From Bolinopsis microptera (lineage: Eukaryota > Ctenophora > Tentaculata > Lobata > Bolinopsidae), in the NCBI RefSeq assembly GCF_026151205.1, contig NC_087076.1:16145919-16209918 (forward strand): a stretch of 64,000 nucleotides of DNA, given 5' to 3'. The notes under the pieces are model-generated. The model saw nothing but the letters and a program-made list of their open reading frames with translations. It had not been told where the DNA came from and made no database searches. Positions 48,010 through 58,297 of this stretch are shown piece by piece; positions within the stretch are counted from its first letter, which is position 1, and each line of letters opens with the position of its first letter. A program made the position numbers and the translations under genes.

Positions 48010-51000
48010 ATGGTTTTACCTGACGGCCTCGGTATTGATCTTGATGAATTGGATGTTTCCCACTTGGATGTAAAACCAATTCCCAATTATGCGTAAGTAT
48101 CCAATCTTAAAAGCAAAAACATTTCCGTTATTTTGTTAATGTTAGTTCAATTATATTTACATCACCATTACAAAGAACAAGTTGCGTGCCAAAGTCTTGC
48201 TAAACCAGTACATCAGGGCTATAATACTGGTTTAGCAAGCCACAGTCTGATGCAGGAAGCACCCATAAAAAGTTGATAGTAAATTAGATATTAGAGAGCA
48301 GGGAATATGTTTTTAAATGTTCCGCTTTGGCATAAAACTAACCATTTCTTGTAGTATCGTCATTTCGCCGCGAAATAGTGGCTATATCTAAAATGGGCGG
48401 CCACACGGTAGATAATCCGTGAGTCTTTACTCTTTAGACTAGATTATGTTATTATTTACCTGCTTGCAGTTGCAATTTCTTTAATTCTAATATCTTTCCC
48501 ACCCTGGGATTTTGAGCTGTTTTGACCGAAATTCTTATTTGCAGAGAACCTGCGAAAGTAGCTGACCAAAGTCAACCACACGATCATCTTGACATCGAGG
48601 AGGGAAGTGATGAAATCCTCTCTGCCTTGGGGTTGGCTTTAAAACTTCATTTTTATGTCTGATCTTATATCTGCTAGACTAGGACTGATTTTTATATTCA
48701 TCCATTTGACCTTATAGTTATAAAAAGTTGATAACACTTCACAGAAGGTCTGGAGAAGGTCGGTCACCAGTTCTACGCGATAAGTCGCGTGGACAGCAGT
48801 TAAGCTTCAGATATTCATAGGCTATATTTGTACCCCGGCCAATTGGCAATTAATAGTGACGAAAGCCAGCAACACCTCAGTCGGTCACCAACATAGTATA
48901 GTAAACTGTGGACAATGTTAACATTTGCCGAAGTTGAAAACATCGCGCGTCGGATGGGTCACATTACAAATATCAAAGAATCAATATTAAACCAGATCAG
49001 AAGTTGGGGAAGTTGAGATAAACGAAGAACTATTGGAACCGTTCTACGAGGACAATGAGATTGACGTGTCCAAGTTCATATGTGGACTACTCGATAGGGG
49101 TCTGCAGCCACTGAGTGATCCTCGATTCAAGACCATCATCAACAAGTGAATTATTCTTTCTTTATTTGAAAATGAAATTCAAGTTGCAAATTTGAGCACC
49201 TTAATCATTAATTAAGCTCGATAATAATATCCCAGTTGGAGCATTTGTCAACCATATTAGGAAGAATCCTGAATAGTGAATGGAATATGGATCGTGTTTA
49301 AATGTATGTAATATTTCAGGATGAAATCATTCAATACCAGTGATGATGGAAAAACCATGCCAGAAACTATGCTACCGGAAGATTTCAAAAAGTATGTATT
49401 TAAGGATTTAAAATTTGAATGTTGATCTACAGCAACATGAGTGAGATCAAAATAGTTGTCCGTTAGAAGATGTTTCCTGCTAAATAATATTAAAACTGAA
49501 AACATGTCCCCACTCGGCAGTCGGCACTCTCCTACCACAAGGGTGGGCGGAGATTATTATATTCTCCATTAACAATTAAAATCCAACCCAGTTTTAATTC
49601 AAAAACACGTCCTGACCTCTATCTCCTATAGATCAGAATAACAAGTGAACCCATTGCAGATGTTTGGCCTCCAACATGGTGTTTATCCAACAGGCTCTAT
49701 CTGGCAACATGATAGTCCCTGACTGGAAGAGGTTTTCTGGCATGATCTCTGATATTTTCGAGCAGTGCAGACCCGGAGATTTTGGCGAGGTTGGGTCTTT
49801 GAGTTTTTGTTTCAAATTGGTTTTGGTTTAATCATCTTAAAATTAATATGTCTAAGTTCAATTAGGATAATTGTTCATTATGTATTTTCAACATTATTTT
49901 CAACATACTCTTCTATTACATGTACTATTAAATTAATGCTCATTTGTGCTCCGATTTGTCCATGATATATCCTACACAACTTCGTTGTCAACTAGGTAGC
50001 TAAGCTAACTGCGCAGCTCCGCAATGTTAACCCTGACGGTTGGGGTATATCTGTCTGTACAACTGACGGACAACGGTTAAACTTAGGAAACTTCGACACC
50101 AAGTAAGTACCAGCGATGATGCTGTGCTGGTGATTTCGAATACCTTAATTCCCAAAAATTTGGGCGACAAAAAATTTGAGCGGGCCTCTCGCCCAAATTT
50201 TTTGCAGACCAAATTAATTGCATAAATCTTTTCCGTCTACTAAATTTTTTGCTAACCAAACTTTTGGCATTTGGCCTGTGGCCCTGAAATCTATAGAAAG
50301 ATGGCTTTTTCTTCATATCCAAGTGAAATAATATTTGAAATTTTAGTTTTCTAATCTGTCATTCATGGCTTGACCAAGTAAAAAGGCTTATATTTTAAAT
50401 GAATAGAAATAACTGGGATAGCTAACAGCTACTAATAAAACAAATGGCTAGAGGTACGGATAGCTAGAGATTTAAACAAGATCTGCAAATGGATTATCAT
50501 CTACCGTAAAGTCTGATCTACAAGCATCAGTTATACCCGACTTCTCAAAGCCTTTCCTTATGTCATCTGGCCTCCGTTTTAAATATACAAAAAGTTCGTT
50601 GATCCAACGAACGTGTACTTCACGGATCACTGTCAAGCGGGTATCAATTTTCACATTGTCTGATGAAACTCCTCCATTGAGGATCTAACTGAAATTTTAG
50701 TGGAAAATCGTTCATTTTTCGAAGAATTTGTGCCCAAATTTTCGGTCGCCCAAATGAGTTCAAATTTTCTGCCCAAATTTTTCGGGCTCAAATAAATTGT
50801 GCTCAATATAATGGCACACAAATTTTTGGGAACTAAGGTATTTAAAATATTTTATCAGAAAATACGATTATTGATGAGCTCTGAATGCGCTATGCTTTTA
50901 CACCTATCAGAGTTTTCCACGTTTACTGAGATTGATGGCGTATATAATCGCGCCCGATTGGTCTCCTTTGAGACGTCCACGAACGCCTGCTCCGCGAACG

Positions 51001-53973
51001 CCTGCTCCGCGAACGCCTGCATAACATCCCACCTAAAACCCAGGTTTCCTCTGATGGACTTTAGTCGAGTCCTCCTGTACTGTATCGTTTGCAGCGATAC
51101 GTCTGGTGATTATGTCCACAAGTACATCGGCAAAGAACCTAGTGGGGGCAGCGCTGAGGCTCTTACTCTTAAAGATAGTTTGTACTAAATTCACTATCAA
51201 TTTCATTATTTACTCTGATCATCAAAATTAATTAAGATCATCATTCGGCATCATAGTTATTATGGAACATGTTTCTGCTATCTTCACTTGCCGGAATATT
51301 AAAACATTATCTGGTCATTATGGTTTAAGCCCTGAATTACACTTACCAGAGATGCCGCACAACCCACTGCTTATGACTGGTGGAGTGACCCTTACTTCTC
51401 TCATGAAGCCAACTTACTGCTTCTCCGAGCGGTTCGAATATTTCTCTCGAAAGGTTCAGGGGTGAGAAAACTTTAACTATCAAATCATTAACACGTGACT
51501 GGTTATTGGTTAAGTTATGACACGTGACCTTCAAAGAACAAGAAAAGTAGCTCATGTTTTACTTTGAAAACATTTAAACCGTTTAATATGTTTATGACGA
51601 TTGTCCTTGTTTCCTCAGGTTTGCTGGGAACGACTACATAGGTTTCAACAACTCTCTCTCCCTAGCACTGAAGGACCACTCCAACAGACTCTACGCTATC
51701 GGACACTTCCTTAAAACTAACAAATGTCTTAATAAAGACGCCCCTGTGAGTCTCAAGATCATGATTATTTCATTTATGTTTAGATTTATTTAATGGACTT
51801 ATGAGCTAATTTTGGTAATTTTTCATGAGTTACCTGAGCTTACTTTTCGCCGTTTTAAACGGGGAACGACACTCGATGTCCTCAACCCTAAAATTCAGTA
51901 GATCGTCAATAAACAAATTTTACATACACTAATTAATTGCCATTATTATCTTTCAAGTCGCATTAACTTTATTTTCATTTTCTTCACTCAGATAGGTAAT
52001 CTTAACATTAGTTTTATTTATCTTTCATTCTTTGATTGATTTTGTCTTCTTGCAGACATCCAATGTGCGTGCACAAATTACGTTACGGTTCTTTCCGTAA
52101 CGCTGGGTAAGAATTTCTTGTTAAATGGATGTTATTCTCAGAAGAGGATTCATGGAACGCTTTCAATACTACAAAAATCACTGAACAGTCTCCTTTTCAT
52201 GTATTTAACTGCTCATCCTATTTGTTCGGGGTTAACAATTACATACACTTCATAAACTTTATGTTACTTCTCCACGGAGAAATACTTCTCGCTGAACTGC
52301 AACCTGCTTCAGTGCTCACTGCTCACTTATACTCTCACTAGGTACTACTGGAGGAGTTAACAGAACTAACTATCCACTTCTCCTCAATAGACGCAACTTG
52401 TTCTAGTGGCAGTGTCATCGCTGCTACTCTCGCTAACGGAGGAATCTGCCCCTTAACAGGTTCCCTGACGGGCATACTTTATATTGGGAGAACATCTTGT
52501 CATTAATTAATTAGAAAGTTGTACCGTATATGAGATAATAGTGAAGGTGACAACTTTTAACACTTATAATTCAGGGGAAAAGGTGGCACTTCCGGATGCA
52601 GTCAGGAACTGTCTTAGTATAATGAACTGTTGTGGAGTTAACGATTACAGCGGAGAGTTCATGTTTGAGGTCAGAAAGTTTTCAGACGCTCTGTTCCTTC
52701 ATACGAGAAAAAAAAAACATTTTGTTTCAATTATCGAAGAGCGAAAATGCTTGATAAATTAACGATAATCTATTTCTATCACCCAGGTGGGACTGCCAGC
52801 AAAAAGTAACCAGTCAGGGGCACTAATGTTAGTTATACCTAACGTTCTGGGAATGTGTATCTATTCTCCACGTCTGGATAGCAGCCAAAACTCCTCCCGC
52901 GCTGTTAAATTCTGTAAGGTACGGACACTTGAATCGCTTGTTCAGTGCACTGGTGAATTATGGTGGAGATCGGTTCCTAATCTTGTTGCTGGTCGACTAG
53001 ATTAATACAATTTTGCTTTACAACATATCTTGTTTCAGTCACAAAACCCGTTACCCACGAATATTTCCAGAAACTTCTGAGCACGAACAAATTTCAAGCG
53101 AGTTATCTTTCAGCTGTTCACGGAGAAGTTTACGTTCCACCAGTTTGACCCCTGTTCCACAGCTAGTGCTCTCAGCGATAAGTGGGACCCTAGACGGCAG
53201 GAGTTCTCCGAGAGTAAGGTATCCAATTGAATAATGTCCCATACTTTTCACCTACCGTCTTTTTTTGGAACATTTCCTTGAATGATCGATTTGAATTAGC
53301 ATAAATGATAAATGTTAATAAAATACAGATGGGAGCCAGATCTCCATCACTATAACACTTTACAACAGGAGCAACAGAACTTAACGTTGCTATTCTCCTC
53401 GTTTGAGGGGAAGATGACCACTCTCTACCGGTACCTGAAAGAGGGCGTTAACTTTGATTTCCCTGACTACGACGGTAGGACTGCTATCCATCTAGCTGTT
53501 TGTGGTGGTAAGTAAATTAGTTGCTTGTAAGTTTTAGTTTTAATTCTTTCTTAGTTTTTAGAGTCTAATGGATTTTCCTGACAGTAGCAGTAAGGTTTTA
53601 ATTCAGTTTGCATTAAATCTGATGTAAAGCATGGAGCAGTTCTTTAAATTATAAGGTCAAGTTAGTTGTCTCTCTTCAGGTCAGATTGAGGTTATCAAAT
53701 TCTTGGTTGAGAAATGTAAAGTCTTCATCAACCCGCGTGATAGGTCAGCATGATTTCAATCAATTCGGATACAAAATATTTTTACTGGGATATGAATAAC
53801 AGCCGTTTCATTTTCTCAATACTTTATTTTCTTTTTTCCTTTTTTAAATACTTCATTGTCTTGACAGGTGGCAAAGCACCCCATTGGACGATGCTAAAAA
53901 GTACAACTATGAAGAAATCGTAGCCTACTTGCTCCAGCACGGAGCTAAACCAGGTACCGAAATGAAGGAGTGA
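48010..53973 (+). CDS. GLS-like: Glutaminase-family pseudoenzyme, 17 exons
   Basis: Exons 48010-48092, 48545-48631, 48745-48783, 48996-49145, 49320-49391, 49660-49789, 49996-50102, 51044-51177, 51350-51461, 51619-51745, 52342-52459, 52575-52669, 52787-52918, 53114-53218, 53369-53507, 53680-53743 and 53868-53973 join in phase to 599 residues. The fold is that of animal GLS: a helical region, the glutaminase domain ([56 protein letters not shown]) and two C-terminal ankyrin repeats ([33 protein letters not shown]). By alignment with human GLS every active-site residue is changed: Tyr249 Leu, Ser286 Asp, Lys289 Arg, Asn335 Met, Glu381 Leu, Asn388 Leu, Tyr414 Thr, Tyr466 Asn, Val484 Gln. No glutaminase activity is expected. 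The N-terminus is acidic with no mitochondrial presequence. The 13-codon exon 48745-48783 may be optional. Confidence 0.88.
48196..48239 (+). repeat. Perfect 15-bp hairpin in intron 1 of the GLS-like gene
   Basis: CTTGCTAAACCAGTA (48196-48210) and its exact complement TACTGGTTTAGCAAG (48225-48239) flank a 14-base loop. It lies in the 452-bp first intron. The stem is shorter than a usual animal pre-miRNA. Confidence 0.8.
50143..50838. mobile_element. MITE-like element in intron 7 of the GLS-like gene
   Basis: The left end CCTTAATTCCCAAAAATTTG and right end CAAATTTTTGGGAACTAAGG are inverted repeats with one mismatch, flanked by TA on both sides (50141-50142, 50839-50840). Subterminal GCCCAAATTTTT motifs occur many times in both orientations. 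Length is about 696 bp with no transposase. TA duplication suggests a Tc1/mariner-related, non-autonomous family. Confidence 0.75.
52054..52106 (+). other. Exon-like segment not used in the GLS-like model
   Basis: TTCTTGCAG|ACATCC and GCTGG|GTAAGA bound a 53-bp segment, but reading in from exon 51619-51745 gives a stop after 14 codons. Skipping it restores a phase-perfect join to 52342. It also contains a CGTTACGG...CCGTAACG hairpin. It may be a cassette with a premature stop or chance. Confidence 0.3.
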
Positions 53974-53993
53974 GGTGTGCACGTGCAGTGTGT

Positions 53994-54076
53994 GTCACGT
54001 GGCAAATGAAGGAGTGAGCTGTTTGTCACGTGACTTTCAATCCACGTCACGTGACTTTCAATCACGTCACGTGACT
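53994..54076. repeat. CACGTG-rich degenerate repeat 3' of the GLS-like gene
   Basis: Several GTCACGTGAC(T) motifs separated by TTTCAATC-type spacers directly after the stop codon. A related small cluster (CATCACGTGGTTCGTCACGT) lies at 54607-54640. Same core as the arrays at 3944 and 11854. Confidence 0.8.
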
Positions 54077-54839
54077 ATGTGTGAGACGTGTGGTGAGAGA
54101 AGTTCAGCTCAAGAGGTGGAGTGAGAAAGTGTGTGTGCTGATATCAACCGTTGATAATATCATCTGTATTTGGGCGAATGTTGAAAATTTTGGTTGTTGA
54201 AACTTTTAAAATCAATAAGTTTATGTAAAAGGTTTATTTGCCCACTATGCCCATTTATTTTCTTCCATTAATTTTTTATAATAGTGCAACATCAACTATC
54301 GTTGTAACAGCTCAAAATTATGATAAGTTATTGAAATAATCTCCTAATTTTAATTTGTATTTCTTTTGTTGGGTTTTTTTGTTCCGTATGAGTTTTTCAG
54401 TTTTCTCTCTTTCACATCAGAAAAGCAGAAAAACATGGTTATAGTAGTTCATAAATGTAACACAAACATCAACATTGAACAATTTAACCATACCATCGGG
54501 CAATGACACCTCATATCAGTCTTGTTAGCATCCACTCGGAGTACCTTCTGATGGCCCCATTTGTTTCATCGGGATTATCTCTGGCTCGGTGTTTTTACGT
54601 GGAACATCACGTGGTTCGTCACGTGGTTCGTCATCGTTCCTTACAAGAAACAGACTCCTGATCGACGCTACGATAATCGAAGAACATAGTCTAGGAACTC
54701 CTGTAGTGTTTTGTCATAAAGGACAGAATTGATTACAGAGTTAATTGGTAGAATCATCATGGCAAAAGGAACATACCAATATGTTGCATCGATAATATCT
54801 AGGTTGTGCAAAGCGCAAACAAGGTCAAAAGGAAATCGC
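54077..54839. other. No gene recognised (3' flank of GLS-like gene)
   Basis: AT-rich to about 54500, then mixed sequence. The short frames at 54668-54979 and 54729-54962 run into the TCGCGA repeat and have no domain. Confidence 0.45.
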
Positions 54840-55009
54840 AGCACGTGCAGAATCGCGATTTTTCCCATTCTCCGAGACATATCGCGATTTTTGACGTTTG
54901 CCGAGACAAATCGCGATTTTCTTAGATCCTCGCGACAAATCGCGATTATTCCAGTTCTCTGAGGACCAAATTTGCGCATTCTCCTTTAAATCCGAGGGCA
55001 AAACATCAC
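54840..55009. repeat. TCGCGA repeat, copy 1, interrupted by a retroposon
   Basis: Four spaced AATCGCGATT-type palindromes (for example GAGACAAATCGCGATTTT) about 30-36 bp apart, then CTGAGGACCAAATTTGCGCA and AATCCGAGGGC. The same sequence recurs at about 58298-58470. Confidence 0.85.
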
Positions 55010-56414
55010 GTTCTTTATAGTGTGTGTTCTTTCAGTGTGTGTAATCAGTGTAGCTTACGTTGCAAATATCGAGCTCTCTTATCTTTTGTAAATTTGCGAT
55101 AAGTTCAGTCTGCTGCTACAGCGTAGTTTACCTTTGCGTGTGTACTTGTACATTACTATACAAGTACACTATGGCGGATGACCCAAGTTTGACCCGATCC
55201 CAGGAGTTAATCAAGGAGTTCAATTATGATGAACAGGAAGATGTGGAAGGCTGTGTTGCAAGGTGGTCCAGTCAGTTAGGAAAAGACCTGCACATGGACT
55301 ACAGTGACATTGATTACGAAAGTCGTGAAAAGATCAAGACTAAGGATAAACAGACTCTGTCAGGCTGGCTTGTGAATGCAGTAGACCTTGTTCGTCGGCA
55401 GAATAGTCAGTTGTATCTCTTGAAGGAGATCATCGAGTGCTTCAAGACGGAAGCACTAGCAGACAAAGAGAAGGTGATCAGACTGCAGGGCCAACTGCTT
55501 GTGCAGAAGGATGAACAACTTCAGTTGCTTAAGACGTCTGTTGAGGAGACAGTGCAAACGACGGTGGAGTCAGGGATTAAGTGCTACAGTGCAGCTGTAC
55601 AACAGAACAGTACAAGTGGTACGGTCTGCAACAGTAATATCCTGAAGAAGGTGATGAAGAGTGTGGCTGCAGAGGAGGACAGGAGCAAGAACCTGATTGT
55701 GTTTGGGCTAAAAGAAGAGGAGGAAGAACAGCTTCCAGCGCTAGTTACCGCAGTATTGGAGGAGATCGGGGAGAAACCTCACTTCGAAGCGACTAGAATC
55801 GGCTGGAAGAGACCAGGTAGTACGGCTATCCGACCAGTCAAGATCACCGTCCCAAGCTCCACAGCAGTTCATCAGATTCTGATGAAAACAGGGAGACTGA
55901 GGCTAGTTGAGTCGCACAAAGATGTATGGATATGTCCAGACAGATCCTGCGAAGAACGAGCAACAAGGAAGCATCTGGTAACTGACCTGAAGAAGAAGAG
56001 GGCTGAACAGACTCATCTCGACCACTATATCCGGTACGGGAAGGTATTTAGCCGTGATAAAAAGCCATCATGAGTTATTTATGTCTCTCGGACACTGATC
56101 AGTATATGTAGGAGTGATGAGAATTTTATGAGTTTTCGGATGTTATCTGTATTTGAGAGACAATTATATAATTTAAATACTTTATTATTTGATTGTTTCA
56201 CACTTATCATATTTCATAATTTTATTACTAGGTGGAGGTGATGTTATTGAGACTTTGGGCGGCCATAAAACTCCTGTTTTAAAAGTTGTTCTCTGTACTT
56301 GTTTCACTGACCCACGCTTTATAGCATTTATACATTTCGGCCCAATTTATATGTTGTTCGATTTGCTGTACATTTGTATATTTGCTATTTTGTAAAAGTT
56401 TCAAATAAAAAAAA
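55010..56414 (+). mobile_element. ORF1-only LINE-like retroposon
   Basis: Inserted between the two halves of a repeat that is uninterrupted at 58298-58620. The unit starts after ATCAC, has a ~160-bp leader, one ORF (55171-56073), a ~330-bp 3' part and an AAATAAAAAAAAATC tail. No ORF2 (endonuclease or reverse transcriptase) is present. A short ATCA on both sides may be the target-site duplication. Confidence 0.65.
55171..56073 (+). CDS. LINE ORF1-type RNA-binding protein
   Basis: An intact frame; the ATG at 55171 (MADDPSLTRSQELIKEF) gives 300 residues. An in-frame stretch back to 55060 lacks coding character. Residues ~75-125 are a heptad-rich coiled coil (LYLLKEIIECFKT...LQGQLLVQKDEQLQLL). 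Residues ~171-255 look like the non-canonical RRM of LINE ORF1 proteins, starting RSKNLIVFGLKEEEEEQLPA. A basic C-terminal domain follows (WICPDRSCEERATRKHLVTD, then LKKKRAEQ). ORF1 proteins trimerise, bind element RNA and accompany it in the RNP. With no ORF2 in the unit, movement would depend on enzymes from another LINE. An intact frame suggests recent activity or selection. Confidence 0.75.
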   Translation: MADDPSLTRSQELIKEFNYDEQEDVEGCVARWSSQLGKDLHMDYSDIDYESREKIKTKDKQTLSGWLVNAVDLVRRQNSQLYLLKEIIECFKTEALADKEKVIRLQGQLLVQKDEQLQLLKTSVEETVQTTVESGIKCYSAAVQQNSTSGTVCNSNILKKVMKSVAAEEDRSKNLIVFGLKEEEEEQLPALVTAVLEEIGEKPHFEATRIGWKRPGSTAIRPVKITVPSSTAVHQILMKTGRLRLVESHKDVWICPDRSCEERATRKHLVTDLKKKRAEQTHLDHYIRYGKVFSRDKKPS

Positions 56415-56540
56415 ATCATAATTATATGGAACTAATCACATCCACAGCCTTCCGAATGTACATGTAGCCGTAGGTACGGAACGAAAAAGTATTTTCGGCT
56501 CATAATGATCAGGGTAGCATGAAACATGAACAGAAGTAGT
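56415..56540. repeat. Right half of the interrupted repeat
   Basis: ATAATTATATGGAACTAATC through GATCAGGGTAGCATGAAACA to TTTCCAGAAA matches 58477-58606, where it follows the TCGCGA repeat directly. This shows the two halves were once continuous. Confidence 0.85.
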
Positions 56541-56671
56541 TTCCAGAAACACTTTGAAAATAATTTCGATTTAGAAAATTTTCGGTCCGAGTCATTCTCG
56601 ATAGATACAAGGAAAGTGCCTCAATATGTAAGTTCAAAAGATGGAGTTCGCTGTTTATTAGTCTCGTGATT

Positions 56672-56903
56672 GATATACTGATAGTTGGATAATATCCGGT
56701 TGGAAGAGACATGGACAAATGAAACAGGAAGTTAAGAATGTAGGCAAATTTTCGGCGTCAACGCGTCAACGACATCTTTTAATACTTTCAACACTACTAT
56801 ATAACAAATAATTTGAGCCTGAAGATGGCGTTGCCTACATTCTTAACTTCCTGTTTCATTTGTCCTTGTCTTTTTCAACCGGACATTATCCAACTATCAA
56901 AAT
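56672..56903. repeat. Imperfect inverted repeat with ~73-bp arms
   Basis: GATAGTTGGATAATATCCGG ... GAAGTTAAGAATGTAGGCA (56677-56747) is the reverse complement, with about six mismatches, of 56832-56903 (TGCCTACATTCTTAACTTCC ... CCAACTATC). The spacer is ~85 bp. RNA from it would form a long hairpin. The right arm also contains ATGGCGTTGCC and a donor-like AAAAT|GTAAGT. Confidence 0.8.
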
Positions 56904-57172
56904 GTAAGTTACTCTCCTTTTTTTCTATGTAAACATAACTTTTATAATAATTCTTGCGTAAAAATTATAATAATTTTCTATTATGACTAGAAGCCGCAAA
57001 ATCACAAATCATCAATTAAACCACTTTAACCCGCCAACTCTTTCTATGTCAGTACAGTTAGTTTGGTCTCGATAATTCATACAATACGGATATGCCCTTT
57101 TAGTTAAATCAAACAAGGCACACCTCGTATAGTTTAATATCGGCATTCGGCACTGTTGTGTTGGTTTCAGGC

Positions 57173-57258
57173 AACCTCTTGTTTATGTTGCGGTAGTAGG
57201 GACTGCAGTTGGTAGTGTTCTAGGTTTAATTACAGAACTGTTCGTACTTGCTATTTAA
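57173..57258 (+). other. Possible terminal exon with a membrane segment
   Basis: After acceptor TTGGTTTCAG the frame reads QPLVYVAVVGTAVGSVLGLI, TELFVLAI and a stop. This is a plausible transmembrane helix with small-residue spacing. It would need a phase-2 upstream exon; the donor at 56904 gives phase 1 and an early stop instead. Unsupported beyond composition. Confidence 0.25.
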
Positions 57259-57314
57259 ACAGTCTTCATGTCCGTCACATATCTGGTGAATAGGAACATA
57301 CTCCGAAGAGAAAC

Positions 57315-57545
57315 CTATATCTCATAAGCTAACAGTTTTACAGAAAACGCCGTAGTTGAACCCGTTGCAGTGATTTTCATCTTCACATTCTTCCTCGTCA
57401 CATTTACCATAACAGTATAGGTCAGCTGCTGTGCGGGGTCAATGGCACACAACTGCCCCGTACCCAAAAGTCTTATAGACGGAATAAACGTTTTCAGATC
57501 CGTGATTATAAAGAAGAGTAGCAAAATGACGATGCTCTTTGTCAT
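57315..57545 (-). CDS. Possible small secreted protein
   Basis: A 76-residue frame beginning MTKSIVILLLFFIITDLKTF: a basic residue, then a hydrophobic core, like a signal peptide. The remainder (about 50 residues) is polar with two Thr-rich stretches and one Cys. CTCTTCACAG just before the ATG resembles a 3' splice site, so an upstream non-coding exon is possible. No family recognised. It could be chance. Confidence 0.3.
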   Translation of the reverse strand: MTKSIVILLLFFIITDLKTFIPSIRLLGTGQLCAIDPAQQLTYTVMVNVTRKNVKMKITATGSTTAFSVKLLAYEI

Positions 57546-57639
57546 GTTTGTGCTGTGAAGAGGAGAAATAAATTTCACAATGATAAGTGATAACAAATGA
57601 TTTAATTGTTTCTCAAAAAGCTTCGGAGCCGATTCCATT

Positions 57640-58297
57640 GTAGTACGTTATCTTAATAGTAATTGAACATGCGGTAAAACGAATCAATTTTAAAAACGGC
57701 GGGTAAATTTCGCACTGACGCAGTGATGCAGGTTGGCTGCTATTTCTGCTTGATCGACTTGATCTAGCACTGTGTTGTGTTCATTATAATTATCCAGCTT
57801 AACGATCAATGAAGTTTCAATGACCATTTCCTCCCACTAGGCTTACACTTCAAACGCAGTCTTCTACTGTAATTGATATGTTATTAACTGATCATCCCAA
57901 ATCATAATGGTTTAATCAGTATGTTGTAAAATACTGTACAATATGTGCATCATAATTTGTGTTGTTATTTAAAATACCAATGAGATAAAGCCGGTGTATT
58001 ATATTTGATTTGGCCCCGTTGATTAACGATTGTGTCAATATCACTAGATTTTGTGGTTAAACCCTATTACAAAGCTTTTTTTGAATTTCATAGCGGTGTT
58101 TGTCGACCATCCCAGGAGTTGCTTGTTGGAGTTATGCCGAGAGATACAGACATCAGCAAAGTGTTCGGACGTCATCTCCGACCACACCACTCGTCCACTA
58201 CACCGTAAGCTTTAAGAGTTTAAAAACACTTTTGAACGTGATCGCTTTTCGAATTAAGCATGGCAATGTGGTACTGGTACTGCTATGTGGCACACGC
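57640..58297. other. No gene recognised
   Basis: AT-rich. Near 58095-58200 a frame reading GVMPRDTDISKVFG-like residues has no recognisable domain. Confidence 0.4.

Noticed and set aside
48010-53973. The GLS-like gene as a decayed pseudogene
   Set aside because: All 17 exons keep frame, splice sites are canonical and scaffold motifs next to the lost active-site residues are retained; random decay would have produced stops or frameshifts.
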